NCBI GenBank assembly: GCA_023548195.1
Contig: JAJHZJ010000028.1
Coordinates: 1,382,001-1,446,000 of the forward strand
DNA from: Bettongia penicillata ogilbyi
Lineage: Eukaryota; Chordata; Mammalia; Diprotodontia; Potoroidae
DNA: 64,000 bases
Direction: 5' to 3'
This document shows, one piece after another, positions 11,700 through 23,349 of the stretch (within the stretch, counting starts at the first letter, position 1; each line of letters starts with the position of its first letter). The position numbers and the translations under genes are program-made. Below the pieces are notes generated by a model that was not told the origin of the DNA, did not search any database, and saw only the letters and a program-made list of their open reading frames with translations.

Positions 11700-11800
11700 T
11701 CATAGGTTGGATATATAGGGGGCCAGACTGTGAAGAATTTCAAATGCCAAGCAGAGGAGTTTATATTTTATCCCAGAAGCAATAGGGGACCACTAGAGTT
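11700..11800 (-). mobile_element. L2 fragment, antisense
   Basis: 'gggggccagactgtgaagaa', 'tgccaagcagaggagttta' and 'cagaagcaataggggaccac' are the complement of the L2 segment also present at 44240-44330. Confidence 0.65.
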
Positions 11801-11910
11801 TCATAGCACATTAGAGTAGGCCAAGCCCTTAGAGGTCATCTAGTTCAGTCCCCACATTTTACAGATGAGGAAACTGAGCCCCAAGAAGGAAAGTAGCCTA
11901 TCCACCATCA
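11800..11910 (+). mobile_element. MIR-like fragment
   Basis: 'agaggtcatctagttcagtc' and 'cattttacagatgaggaaac' are typical of a common mammalian interspersed repeat. Confidence 0.55.
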
Positions 11911-12714
11911 TTAGAATCCTGAAGCAGCCACAATGACAGATGGATTTCTGTGTTGTAGCACACACTTCCTAGATTCCATTCCAACTGAAGCAACAATATA
12001 AATCTTATTTTCTGCTAATTACTCTGGCAGAAGGATATACACAAGGTTTCAGTTTGAGGAAGATTTACAGCACTGTTTCTGGGAAGGTTTGGAAACATCA
12101 CAGGGCAATTGTAGAAAGTCCCATAGCTCTCCAATGGGGAGGTAATTAAATAGTCATGCCAAGGAATCCTAAAGGTCCATATTGGAGGTCTTTAGAAATA
12201 TCTTACTGGGAACAGTAGGGCACTCTTATTGGCACTGAATACCATAGTAGAAAGGATCCTTAGGCCAATGAGAAGGAAAATAAATCTGAGGAAGGAGAAA
12301 TCTTTAATGTTTGCAAATCTGAGCTTTCCCCATGCAGCTTCAGTTAATTTCCTACATGGCTTTCAACTCCTTCACTCGTGATTGTCGTGAAGGGACACTA
12401 ACTTTGTTAATAAAAATCCTCTTCTATCCCCTTCTATCAGAGATTGCCTCAGTTTAAGGATAATCTGAAGAGCATAAAATTATGTCAAATACCCCAATAA
12501 TTTTTTTTAATAGTTTCTTCAAAGTCATGACTTTATTATAGCTCTTTCCTGACAGACACATGCAAAGTTGGCTCTTTGTGGCCCAGATTAATAATCCTAC
12601 ATGTTCTCTCATAGAGTTGTAAGCACAAGGATCTGCCTCATAAAAATTCATAATTCTGATTCAATATTGATGAGAAAACTAGCTAGAATGCCCAAGTTCT
12701 CCCCTTTTTCTAAT
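11911..12714. other. Repeat-poor spacer
   Basis: About 800 bp with no recognised repeat, RNA gene or coding signal. Confidence 0.4.
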
Positions 12715-13615
12715 TTTCCTATTACTCTTGAGGGCACCATAATCCTAGTAGCCACCTAGGTATTACCTTGAACTCACTGTCACCTCACTTGCCATTTCTA
12801 CCTGTCATTTCTAGCTTTGTAACAACTTTTACTTATGCCCACTTCTTTCCTCTGACACTACCACAAATCTGGTGCAGATCCTCATCATTTCATGCTTATA
12901 CTATTTCAGTAGCCTACTGGTTGGTCTTCCTGCCTTAAGTTTCTCCTCTTTCAATTTATTCTCCACCTAGGTGTAAAATTGATCTTCCTAGAGCATTTAG
13001 CTGACTATCTCATCCCCCTAATCAATCAACTCCAGTGGTTTCTTATTGCTTCCAAGATCAAATATAAAATTCTCTCTTTGACCTTTCAAACCTTTCATAA
13101 TTTGACCCCATCCTACCTTTACAATCTTCTTATACCTTCCTCCCCCAGAAGCTATTTGGTGAAGAAATGACATTGACCTCATCGCTCTTCCTTGGACAAA
13201 ACACTCTATCTCCTGATTAAGAAGATACACTGGTTGTCCCCTTTAACTGAATTTCTCTCCCTTATCTTTATCTCTCCCTTATCTTCTCTCCCTTATCTCT
13301 CCCTTTCGTATGCTGAACACTCTGGCCTCCTTCAATACCCAGTTAAAATCCTGCCTTCTGCAAGAAGCATTTCTCAAACCTCTTTCATGCTAATGCCTCC
13401 CTTCTGTTGATTTTCTTTAATTTATACGGTATATATTTTGTTTGTACATAGTTGTTTGCATGTTGTATCTACCACTAGACCATGAACTCTGTCAACTGTT
13501 TGGACTGGGTTTTTTTTTTTTTTGGTGGGGGGGAAGGGAGTGTTGCCTTTCTTTGAATCTTCAGCATTTAGCACATTGCCTAACGCATAGTAGTAATTTA
13601 ATAAATGCTAGTTGA
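12715..13615 (+). mobile_element. L2 LINE 3' end, 0.9 kb
   Basis: Long collinear match to L2: 'ccagtggtttcttattgctt', 'aagatcaaatataaaattc', 'ccagttaaaatcctgccttc', 'agcatttagcacattgccta', and the terminal 'aataaatgctagttgactga'. An old C/T expansion lies at 13255-13310 and a T/G homopolymer at 13509-13535. Frames here are not coding. Confidence 0.85.
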
Positions 13616-13754
13616 CTGACCGACATGAGAAAATACTAACATAATAAAACTTCAATATTAAATGTCTCACTGTCCCATGGATTCTGTTATACTTGAAGAA
13701 TCTACAGTTTTATTAGTAAGAATTTTCTTTTCACCAACATAGATCTGTGACTTA

Positions 13755-13935
13755 ATAATGATGAATAGGCAGATTTCAGAAAAACCTGGAAAGATTTGTA
13801 TGAACTGATGCACAGTGAAATAAGGAGAACCAGGTATATTGTACACAGTGTCAGAAGTATTATGTAAGGATCAACTACGAATGGCTCAGCTTTACTCAGC
13901 AACACAATGAAAAATTACCCTGAAACTAACATGGT
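13755..13935 (+). mobile_element. L1 3' fragment
   Basis: 'ttcagaaaaacctggaaaga', 'atgaactgatgcacagtgaa' and 'ataaggagaaccaggtata' are the end of ORF2. It is the first of several sense L1 pieces up to 19.1 kb. Confidence 0.75.
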
Positions 13936-14074
13936 AATAACTCCCTTTAAATATAGTCAGATGGAGTTCCAGGTGACATAGATATAGGCCATCATGGGGT
14001 TCCATGTGCTCAAAGCCTTTTTACCTTGGTAGCACTTGGAAGTGTGGGGTAGAAGGGCACTAACATGACCCACA

Positions 14075-14265
14075 ATTTAATTCAACATACATATATTGGA
14101 TACCTACTATTTTCTAGGCACCATGTCAGGTGTTGGGAGTACAAATACAAAAGTTAAATAATCCCCATCTTCATTCACGCTTACATACAAGTGGGGAGAA
14201 GTCCTACATGGTGGTGGGAGGGAACATATAAACTAATAAGTACATATTTTAAAATAAGTAAAAAG
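14075..14265 (-). mobile_element. L2 3' tip, antisense
   Basis: 'tggatacctactattttcta', 'ggcaccatgtcaggtgttgg' and 'ttcattcacgcttacatac' match the complement of L2 as at 1335 and 22778. The short 14315-14388 stretch resembles an antisense L1 tail. Confidence 0.65.
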
Positions 14266-14389
14266 TAATTGAGGAGAGCACTCACAGCTGGAGGAATTGG
14301 GAGTTGGTTTTTTTAAGGTTTGTAAAGTAATTTATTTTTTAAATATTATTTTCCCCAACTATGTGTCAAGACAATTTTTAGCATGGGAA

Positions 14390-15015
14390 TATTCTGGAAA
14401 GCAATTGGGTACAACACTTTTTAGAAATTACTAAGTGCTTCTACCCTTTGACTCAGAAATATCTCCATTAGCCACATATGATAAGAAAATCAAACACAGA
14501 AAGTTCCAAAACGTACAAAAATACTCATAGCAAAGAATTAGAAACAAAGGACATGCTCATGGATTGGTGAATGGATATATTTTTTTGATATTTGAATATA
14601 GTAGAATATTATTACACTTTGAGAAACAATAATATAAAGAATAAAAAGCAAAGGAAACCAAATGAACTGATACAGACTAATGTAATCAGAACCAGGAAAG
14701 TGACATACATGTTGACTGACAATGTAAATGGAAAGAGAAACAAAAAGGAAAGTGAACATTTCATATTATTGACTAAGTGTGACTCTGGAGAAGTAATAAG
14801 AAAATACATTTCCCCTTCTTCTTTGCAGAGGTGAGGTACTATGGTTGTAAAACATTGCATCTATTGTCAGACTTGGTTGATGCATAATTTAATTGGCTGA
14901 ATTGTTTTCTCTTTCTTTTTTGTTGTTTTTTTCCACAAGTGATGGCCCACTAGATGGGATGTGAGGCATACTGGGAAATAAAGGTGATATAAAAATTAAA
15001 TGTAATTATATAATT
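14390..15015 (+). mobile_element. L1 3' end (ORF2 end plus 3' UTR)
   Basis: 'tctaccctttgactcagaaa', 'atactcatagcaaagaatta', 'atgaactgatacagactaat', 'actctggagaagtaataaga', then a T-rich stretch near 14905-14932 and the terminal 'gtgatataaaaattaaatg'. An older subfamily than the L1 at 15575. Confidence 0.75.
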
Positions 15016-15109
15016 TAAAAAGTGATTATTGGTTTCCTTGTAGAAAGTAATCTCATTCAAATGGGGAAATAGAAATCAGATATCAAGGTATTAAGAAGTA
15101 AGTGGGAGA

Positions 15110-15574
15110 AGCTGAAGGCAAAATGGAAAAGAAGCACTCAGCTGGGCTCTCTTAACATTTCCTTTCAAACACATCAAAGAGACTTCTGGAGTGGCAGAGC
15201 CAACAAAAAGTCAGAGTGAGACATTTTTCTAGCACAAGACAATTTTTAGAAGTTCAAAAGAGAGATCTGTGATACAAAAATGGAGGGTGGCCAGGACCCA
15301 CATGGATGAAACACCAGTGATGAAATTGGGTGGTAATAAGAGAAGCATCAATAGTTTTGGGAGTCCTCAAGTCACAGATGATAAGGAGACTCAGAAACTG
15401 GTTAGAAAGAGATGCAAGGGATCCTTATACTTGCACTGGATACAGAAACAGAGGCTGTTTGACAACTCCATTGCCTCTACCCATTACTAGGTTCTAAATC
15501 AAGGATAGAGGGGGATACTTTGAGTCAAGAGGGAAGTGAAAAATGAATTCAGAAAGACCTGGGTTAAAATAGGT
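15110..15574 (+). mobile_element. Possible L1 5' UTR fragment
   Basis: 'aacatttcctttcaaacaca', 'gacttctggagtggcagagc' and 'gtgagacatttttctagcac' resemble the 5' UTR of a marsupial L1 family. It lies directly upstream of an ORF2 3' end, as if the whole middle were deleted. Identification is from memory and weaker than for the neighbours. Confidence 0.4.
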
Positions 15575-16256
15575 CTTTTGATGGTCAAAGAGTATGAAAA
15601 GGAAGCTTTCAGATAAAGAAATCAAAGCTATCTATAATGGTGAAAAAATGCTCTAAATCACTATTGATTAAAGAAATGCAATTAAAGCAACTCTGAGGTA
15701 CTACTTTACATCTATCAGATTTTCTGATTTGACAAAAAAGGTAAATGGTGAATACTGGAAAAAATATGGGAAAATTGAGATATTAATGCATTGTTGATGA
15801 AGTTGCATACTGATTCATCCATTCTGTAGAGCAATTCAGAATTGTGCCCAAAGGGCCATAAAACTATACATACCCTTTGACCCAGCAATACCAATACTAG
15901 GTTCATTTCCCAAAGAGATCAAAAAATAATGAAAAGAAACTCTATGTGCAAAAAATATTCATAGCAGTTCTTTTTGTGGTGGCAAAGAACTGGAAGTTAA
16001 GGGGATGCTCATCAGTTGGAGTATTGCAAAACAAGTTGTGGTATATGATTGTGATGGAATACTATTGTACTATAAGAAATGACAAGAAGGATGCTTTCAG
16101 AAAAACCTAGAATGATTTACATGAACTGATGAAAAGTGAAATGAGCAGAATCAGGAAAACATTGTACATTGTAATAGCAATATTGTACAATGATTAACTG
16201 TGAATGACTTGGTTATTGTTAGCAATACAATGATCCAAAACAATTCTGAAGTTCTT
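15575..16256 (+). mobile_element. L1 ORF2 3' end, host of the HAL1 insertion (left part)
   Basis: 'tgaaaaaatgctctaaatca', 'taccctttgacccagcaata', 'tttttgtggtggcaaagaac', 'atgaactgatgaaaagtgaa' and 'agcaatacaatgatccaaaa' form a near-continuous match to marsupial L1. It breaks at 16256 and resumes at 18803. The left TSD copy is 16241-16256 (caattctgaagttctt). Confidence 0.9.
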
Positions 16257-18802
16257 TTTTTAATTCTAATTTATTTATTTATAGCTTTCAACACTCATTT
16301 CCACAAGATTTTCAGTTCCAAATTTTCTCCCCATTTCTCTCCTCCGCCCACCCCAAGACAGTGTGTATTCTGATTATCCCTTCCCCGATTCTGCCCTCAC
16401 TTCTCTTATCCCTCTCCCCTCTATTTTCTTGCAGGACAAGATAGATTTCTATACCCCATTGCCTGTATATCTTCTTTCCCAGTTGCATGTAAAAACAATT
16501 TTTAACATTCATTTTTAAAACTTTGATTTCCAATTTCTCTCCCTTCCTCCCTCTCCATCCATTCTCACTGAGAAGGCAAGCAATTTGATATATACTATAC
16601 ATGTGTAATTATGCAAAAGACTTTCATAAAAGTTATGTTGTGGAAGACTAACTATATTTTCCCTCATCCCATCCTGTCCTCCATTTATTCTGTTCTCTCT
16701 TTTGATCCTATCCCTCCTCAAAAGTATTAACTTGTGCCTTCCTCCCATTTGCTTTCCCTTCTATCATCCTCCATCCCCACTTATCCCCTTCTCCCCTACT
16801 CTCCTGTAATGTATGAGTTTCTTTGCAAATTGAGTATGCATGTTATTCCCTCCATAAGCCAAATGTGATGAAGGTAAGGTTCACTTTTTCCCTCTCAGCT
16901 CCCCTTCTTCCCTTCCATTGAAAAAGCTTTTTCTTACCTCTTTTATGTGAAACATAATTTACCACATCCCATTTTTCCCTTTCTCCTCCCAATATATTCC
17001 TCTCTCACCCCTTAATTTTACTTTTTAGATATCATCCCTTCCTCTTCAACTCACCCTGTGTCCTCTGTCTGTATGTATATAATCCCTCCAACTACCCTAG
17101 TACTGATTAAAGTCTCAAGAGTTATAAATATTATCCTTTCCATGCAGGAATGTAAACAGTTCAACTTTAATAAGTCCATTATGACTTCTCTTTCCTGCTT
17201 ACCTTCTCATGCTTCTCTTGATTCTTGTGTTTGACAATCAAATTTTTTATTCGGCTCTGGTCTTTTCATCAAGAATGCTTGAAAGCACTTTTTCCCCTGA
17301 AGTATTATATTCAGTTTTTCTGGGTAGGTGATGTTTGGTTTTAAACCTAGTTCCTTTGACTTCTGAAATACCATATTCCAAGCCCTGTGATCCCTTAATG
17401 TAGAAGCTGCTACATCTTGTGTTATCCTGATTGTATTTCCACAATACTCGAATTATTTCTTTCTGACTGTTGCAATATTTTCTCCTTGATCTGGGAGTTC
17501 TAGAATTTGGTTACAATATTCCTAGGAGTTTTTCTTTTGGGATCTCTTTGAAAAGATGAACAATGGATTCTTTCAATATTTATTCTACCCTCTGGTTCTA
17601 GAATATCAGGGCAGTTTTTCTTGATAATTTCTTAAAAGATGATGTCTGGGATCATAGCTTTCAGGTAGTCCCATAATTTTTAAATTGTCTCTCCTGGATC
17701 TATTTTCCAGGTCACTTGTTTTTCCAATGAGATTTTTCACATTATCTTCTATGTTTTCATTCATTTGGTTTTGTTTTGTAACTTCTTGGTTTCTCATAAA
17801 ATCATTAGCTTCCATCTGCACCATTATAATCTTTAAGGAATTATTTTCTTCCATCTTTTCTTTTAGATCTCCTTTTCCATCTGATCAGTTCTGCTTTTTA
17901 GGGCATTCTTCTCTTCATTGGCTTTTAGGATCTCTTTTATCAGTTGGGTTAGTCTATTTTTTACAGTGTTATTTTCTTCAGAATTTTTTGGGATCTCCTT
18001 TGGCAAGCAATTGACTAGTTTTTCATAATTTTCTTGCCTCACTCTCATTTTTCTTTCCAATTTTTGCTCTACTTTTCTTACTTGATTTTCAAAATCCTTT
18101 CTGAGCTCTTCCATGGCCTGAGACCAATTCATATTTTTCTTGGAGGCTTTTTATGGAGGATCTTTGACTTTGTTGTCTTCTGTTTGCATGTTTTGGCCTT
18201 CCTTGTCACTAAAGTAAGATTCTTTAGTCTGATTCTTTGTCAGTTTTTTGCACATTTCCCCAGCCATTTACTTGACTTCTGAGCTCTTTGTCAAGGTAGG
18301 TCTCCCCTTCCAGTGGGGTTGGGGGGGGGTGTTCTGTCAGATGCTTGATTCCTCCACAATCCGTGGGTCTAGAGTTTCAGAAACAGCTGCTGTCTCTGCC
18401 TCTGCTGCTGCTGTGACTGCTGTGGGTTCCTTTACCCCCTCCCCCTCTGCTGCCCTGGGGCCGCGGCCAGAGCACTCCATTCTTCCACATTGGTCCCACA
18501 GGTATTTCTACTGACCTTTCAATTTGTCTTTGGCATTTTGGGGTCCTGAAGTCTAGACACTGCCACAAGTGTGAGAGATTCAGTCTCCTCAAGGCCTGCT
18601 CAGGTCCTGTCTGGGCTGGCGCAATAGACCCTTCCCCACGACATTCCAGGCTGCCTTGGGCTAGAGATTTGCTTCACTCTATCATTCTGAGGGTTCTGCA
18701 GCTCCAGAATTTGTTTAGAGCCATTTTTACAGGTATTTGGCTAGTCTTGGGGGCAGTGCTCTAGAAAGTGTGTGCTGTTACTCTACCATCTTGGCTCTGT
18801 CT
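16257..18802 (-). mobile_element. Half-L1 (HAL1-like), near full length, antisense, inside L1
   Basis: On the minus strand it starts 'acagagccaagatggtaga', the usual opening of marsupial L1/HAL1 5' UTRs. A 5' UTR of about 550 bp leads into ORF1 (18255 to 17207), a 3' UTR of about 950 bp, and an A-rich tail seen on plus as 'ttttttaattctaatttatt'. No ORF2 intervenes, which is the definition of a half-L1. TSDs of 16 bp (16241-16256 and 18803-18818, 14 of 16 identical) bracket it exactly. A G-rich tract sits near the 3' end (complement of 16330-16356). Confidence 0.88.
17207..18255 (-). pseudogene. HAL1 ORF1 (L1 ORF1p-like), decayed
   Basis: L1 ORF1 proteins are RNA-binding trimers: an N-terminal coiled coil, an RRM-like core and a C-terminal domain. 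Here the frame opens at ATG 18255, meets a TAA near 18150, reads 90 codons at 18132-17863 rich in E, K, Q and L as expected for a coiled coil (e.g. 'VRKVEQKLERKMRVRQENY'), shifts frame, then continues at 17854-17606 with 'LENRSRRDNLKIMGLPES', the conserved ORF1 motif. A basic C-terminal part ends at TGA 17209-17207. At least one stop and one frameshift make it non-functional. There is no ORF2, so even an intact copy would have needed L1 in trans. Confidence 0.85.
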
Positions 18803-19095
18803 CAATTCAGAAATTCTTAAGAGAAAAAATTCTATTACATCCAGAGAAAGTACTGATGAAATCTGACTGCAGAGTGGAGCATTTTTTTAACTTTATTATT
18901 CTTGAATTTTCAGTCTGAGTGTTTTTTTGCAACATGACTAATGTGAAAATGTTTTACATAATTGGATATGTATATCAAATTGAGGGCAAGGAGGGAGGTA
19001 GAGAGATATTCTGAAACTCAAAATTTCTAAAAAAAAAAAAATTTTTAACTTTCTAAAATTGAGAAAAAATTTTTTAAACAAAAAAAAGATAGGTC
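18803..19095 (+). mobile_element. L1 3' UTR, host of HAL1 (right part)
   Basis: 'acatccagagaaagtactga', 'aacatgactaatgtgaaaat' and 'aaggagggaggtagagagat' complete the L1 interrupted at 16256. The right TSD copy (caattcagaaattctt) opens it. It ends in A/T runs near 19030-19085. Confidence 0.88.
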
Positions 19096-21194
19096 CTCTA
19101 ACATACATTAGCTGTGTGGCCATTAGCAAATCATCCCACCTCTCAGGACCCTACATAATGCTCTAAGATTATCCATTCAGATAGGTCATCAATCTGTATT
19201 AGCAGTTTCCATTTCAGGAAATAGTGGAGGGCATTTCCACACCAGAAATTCCCTATAAATGAAATTATAAGTCCAGGCTGAAAAAAGTGGGGGCATGGGG
19301 TTGTGCAGCCCGCTAGAGTTTGCACTCTGTTGAAATATGAACTCAAGTCACTTCCTCCATTGATGAGAAATTAGAGAAAGAATTTTGTTGAGGGAAGCTA
19401 CTATAATGGGAGTTAAAGCATGTACCTTCATACATAGTAATGCAAAGTAAATTTCTGTCACTTCCTTGATAAAGAATAAAATTAACCATTTCACATGACA
19501 CCTTTGTGCTACATATTATATGATCACACATCCAATGTTGATCTTTCTGACATCTGTTTTTCCATCTGCAAGTCACTGCTGTGACTTTTCTGGAGAAAGA
19601 TGCTAACATTACAAGTTCTCCAGACCTTTGCATGTTCACAAAGTTGATACCAAAAGTGGCAAAGATAATTAGATGCTCTGATACAAGCCCTATTAGTTGA
19701 GTTCCCACTCCTCATGAGAGTAGTCCCTGCTGCTATTCCACTGCTTCCTGAGATCATATCTTGTTACCTAAAGGGCTATATCTAAAAAGAGTCATCAGCT
19801 GGAATCCACCTCTTCTTTTACCAGTTGTAGCATCAGCTTTTTTGGCTTGCAAGCCAATCAGAAAACTTGGAAGATTGGTCATAAGTGGCCATAAACTAGT
19901 GCCTAAATTTCTAATGGGGTCAGTGCAATGAAAGCCGAACATTCTGAGGCAGAGAGGAGAGAAGGATATCTGATACAATCGCAACATGAAAACCTACAAC
20001 AAAAGTATCATTCCTGCTCCCCAATGCCAATGGTACAATTTGACTATATGGACAATAACAAGCTCCTTAGTATGCAGTAGCAAAGTAGCAATAGTTTATA
20101 ATGGGGCATGAAGCATGGTGGTACATACACATTTGGATGCTATTGTTGAGCTAGATTTTTATATGTAGTCTTTCTATTCCTATCCAAGATTATATGAATC
20201 TTACACAAATATGATTGAAAGGGCTTGCTTGGAGGGGTAATTTTGTTGGAAAGACTGAGTGGGAAAGCTTTGCTGGAAATCTATGAGACAATTCTTTAAG
20301 GTTGATTCAATAAAAAGGAGGAGAATAGTATGCTTGCATTTGGGATCCCTAGTCCAAACACAGCAGAGTTCAAAGATGCTGGTGGAGAGAATCAGTTAAT
20401 TTCAGGAGCCTGCTCCCGGATGGAATTTGGACAAATTTCCAATCTAGTCACTCCAGGCAGAATATTCAAGAGTCTTGATTTTTGCCAGTGTGAGATCTCT
20501 CAGCATTTGGAATATTTGCCAAAAATCATCATACTTTTATCTTCCCAGATCAATTGCAAAACAAATTGAGCAAGAAGTACCTCCCCAGAAGAAAGAGAAT
20601 TAGAGGAAGCCTGGCATTTGGAAAAACTATAGAACACATGACACAACCCCAGATTGTTTTTCTTCCAGTTGCTTGCTGGTCTTCCATATATTACTTGGAT
20701 CAGAGATTTCACACACATATCTCCTTACTCCATGTAACTAGGAAGTAAATATTCCATATTATTCTTCATATTGAATGCCTAATACATGTTTCACTCCCCA
20801 CCCCCACCCCCTGGACTGCACTAATATCTATCACCAAATAATAGGAGCAAAATCCAGGGATTAATTAGAGGTTCTCCAGTAGCTATCATTTTCAATGGAA
20901 TTATGACTCCGCTTAGAGGATGTCATTACTTTACAGGGAGATACTCAAAATACCTGCAATTATAATATTCTAAATACATGATAAGTTTTATAGCCTTATT
21001 GATATATTTATCTTTTACATCACCTACATTTCCCAATATGTCCCTGTCCCAGAGAGTCATCTGTTTTAACAAAGTATAAAAAAGAGAAGAAAACAAAGTT
21101 TCAGAAATCTGACCAATTCTTCAAACAAGTACACTCTGTATATATTCATAGAGAGAGATTTATATCTCTCTATAGATATACTTAGATATACATG
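19096..21194. other. Repeat-poor island, 2.1 kb
   Basis: No repeat recognised. Minus-strand frames of 121, 77 and 77 codons at 19343-19708, 19524-19757 and 19754-19987 overlap in different phases. I recognise no protein family in them, and ORFs of this length are expected by chance here. 21048-21056 and 21165-21173 were compared only locally. A 9-bp inverted repeat (arms 21148-21156 and 21165-21173, 8-base loop) lies in 'agagaga' microsatellite-like sequence. Confidence 0.4.
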
Positions 21195-21230
21195 ATATCG
21201 CAAAAGTCTTGGTGCAGTTTTAAGCCTTAA
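21195..21230. mobile_element. Mariner-like terminal repeat remnant
   Basis: 'caaaagtcttggtgcagttt' followed by 'taagcc' is the usual wording of Tc1/mariner terminal repeats. No partner end or transposase is visible, so this is a relic or a coincidence. Confidence 0.4.
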
Positions 21231-21330
21231 TACTCTTTATAGTATTCTGACCCAGATTTCCCCCCTTACAAAGAAGGAGGAAGAGGTATAATCTCATATT
21301 TCTTCTTCAGGCTCAGGTGTAGTCTTTATA

Positions 21331-21830
21331 ATTTCATGGTATCCAGTTTTAATTGTATACTGTTGCTTTTTCCCCTTACATTATTTGTAGTCATTGCGTA
21401 TATTGTTTTCCTGGTTCTACTTACTTTTCTTTACATGACTTCACACACGCTTTCTATATTCCCTGGTGTTCCTTATGTCTATGATTTCTTAGAGTGTAAT
21501 AATATTCCATTATATTAATGTACTCAACTTGTTTAGCCAATATCCAGTCAATGGGCATCTACTTTGTTTACAATTCCTTGCTACCAAAAACAAGTGCTGC
21601 TATAAATATTTGATGTATAAGGGACCTTTCCTTTAACTCTTGAGATTCTTGACATATATTCTGAGTAAAAGTGCAAAGACATTTCAGTCACCTTTCTTTA
21701 GCATAATTCCAAAATGTTTTGCAGAATGCTGGGACCAGTTCACAATAACACCCAGAAATGTATTCTGATTTAAAAGCTTCTCAAACATTTACTGTTTTCA
21801 TATTTAAATATCTTTTGCATTTCCCTGGGA
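21331..21830 (-). mobile_element. L1 ORF2 3' end, antisense
   Basis: 'gtatattgttttcctggttc', 'gtaataatattccattatat', 'gtttagccaatatccagtca', 'acaagtgctgctataaatat' and 'ttttgcagaatgctgggacc' follow the complement of the L1 ORF2 end. Confidence 0.8.
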
Positions 21831-21839
21831 CAGAGATTA

Positions 21840-22060
21840 CATAGTAATTTACATAAATTATTTCATTTGATCCTAACAACACCTTTGTAAGGCAGGTAGG
21901 ATGGGTATTTTCATTTTTCTCTTTCGTGTGACATAACGAAACTCAGAGATTCAATGTTTTTCCTGAGATCACGTGGCTGATAAACAGTAGATCCAGGATT
22001 AAAACCTTAGTTTTGCCCAGGGCTTCTTCCCCCACTTCATGCTTCTGTTTTGTAGCCTGC
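21840..22060 (+). mobile_element. MIR-type SINE, diverged
   Basis: 'atttcatttgatcctaacaa', 'cacctttgtaaggcaggta' and 'gatcacgtggctgataaaca' follow family order. Confidence 0.6.
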
Positions 22061-22094
22061 TCTTAATCATCTTTCTAAGGAAAATAATAGTCAT

Positions 22095-22200
22095 ATATAT
22101 ATATATATACACACATACATATGCACATAGATATATGTGTGTAATGACACAGTCATACTTGTTACAGTGAATTTTGTATTACATATATGTGTGTATATGT
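22095..22200. repeat. TA/CA/TG-rich microsatellite cluster
   Basis: (TA)8 at 22095-22110 passes into 'cacacatacatatgcacata', and a second TG/TA stretch lies at 22180-22200. Confidence 0.8.
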
Positions 22201-22344
22201 AAAAAAATACATTGTTCATACCCATGATTTCATCACTATAAGAAGTTCCCTTTATAAAAAAAAAAAAGAATAAAACTTCCTCTATTAATACAAATCAGTA
22301 ACTATTCTGCAGTATTCAGTCTTAAAGTTTTGCCCTGATCACCA

Positions 22345-22462
22345 GAAATCAAATGACTTGCCCAGGGTCACACAGACAATATATGTATCAGAGACAAGAA
22401 TTGAACTTGTCTTCCTTACTCTGAGATTGATTTTCTATCCCCTGTGCCCTGCTGCCTCTTCA
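22345..22462 (+). mobile_element. SINE 3'-half fragment
   Basis: 'caaatgacttgcccagggtc' and 'tatcccctgtgccctgctgc' are the 3' half of a Mar1-type SINE. Confidence 0.7.
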
Positions 22463-22777
22463 CTCCCAATTTTTAAAAACGGTGCAGTGTTTGTAATCTC
22501 CAAACTAATGTGCCCCATAATTACTCGGTGTTTTTGCTCCCAGTGCCACAGGGGAGACATAAGAGAAATCATTTGTCCTTCTACTTAAGCAGCACAGCAT
22601 TATTGGGTTTCTGTTCCCTTCTAGCAGAAGATGTAGACAAAACATATTTGGATTCTAGATGTATTGATTATCTCATAGAAAATATTATATAATTTTCAAA
22701 ACTCCTACACCTAACTTAATCTTCTGATTTCAAAGAAGACTCATTTCTCATTTAAACCAAATTGTTATATGATTGTC
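22463..22777. other. Unassigned spacer
   Basis: No repeat or gene signal recognised. Confidence 0.35.
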
Positions 22778-23345
22778 TGTCTGAAATCCACAGATACTTA
22801 TTGAATCTTCTCCATAGAAGGCACCATGCTAGGCACTGGAGACACAAAAACCACGCTGAAATAATATCTGTCTTCAGGCTGCTTATGTTATAACAGAAAG
22901 AAAGAACATGTAAACTAAGTGAATAGAAATAATTTGAAGAGAGCTTGAAAACAATAAAAAATAGATCAAGAAAATCTTCAAGTAGGAAATGACCTAGACA
23001 GCTAGGGGGTACAGCAGATGGAATGTCAAGCCTGGAGTCAAAAAGACTCATCTTCTTAAATTCAAATCTGGTCTCAGACACTCACTAGCTGTGTGATCCT
23101 GGGTAAATCACTTAACCCTGTTTGACTCAGTCTCCTCATCAGTAAAATGAGCCAGAGAAGGAAATGGCAAACCACTCCAGTATCTACACCAAGAAAACCC
23201 CAAAAGGGGTCACAAAGAGTTGGACATAACTGAAATGACTGAACGACAAGGCAGTAAAATCTAAGTTGAGCCTTGAGAGGGATGAAGATCAGGAAGGGGT
23301 GAGGGATGTGAGCATTTTGGACCTAGGAAACAGTCTATACAATGA
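22778..23345 (-). mobile_element. L2 3' end, antisense, split by a SINE
   Basis: 22778-22995 reads 'cttattgaatcttctccat', 'aggcaccatgctaggcactg'. After the SINE, 23256-23345 resumes with 'ctaagttgagccttgagagg' and 'gtgagcattttggacctagg'. The two parts are collinear with the antisense L2 at 1335. Confidence 0.7.
22996..23255 (+). mobile_element. SINE family B, copy 3 (well preserved)
   Basis: Head 'agacagctagggggtacagc', body 'ctagctgtgtgatcctgggt', tail 'agagaaggaaatggcaaacc', 'actccagtatctacaccaag', 'ggggtcacaaagagttggac' and 'ctgaaatgactgaacgacaa'. It is the best-preserved family B tail in the window and the clearest marsupial marker. Confidence 0.92.
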
Positions 23346-23349
23346 CACA

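Noticed and set aside
17685..18282. Plus-strand frames of 109 and 82 codons rich in Phe and Leu.
   Set aside because: Antisense shadows of HAL1 ORF1.
19343..19987. Overlapping minus-strand frames of 121, 77 and 77 codons that could be a frameshifted gene.
   Set aside because: No protein family or motif recognised. Frames change twice and stops interrupt upstream. At this AT content several frames of about 120 codons are expected by chance in 64 kb.
21195..21230. An intact mariner transposon.
   Set aside because: Only one terminal-repeat-like segment is present, with no second end and no transposase.
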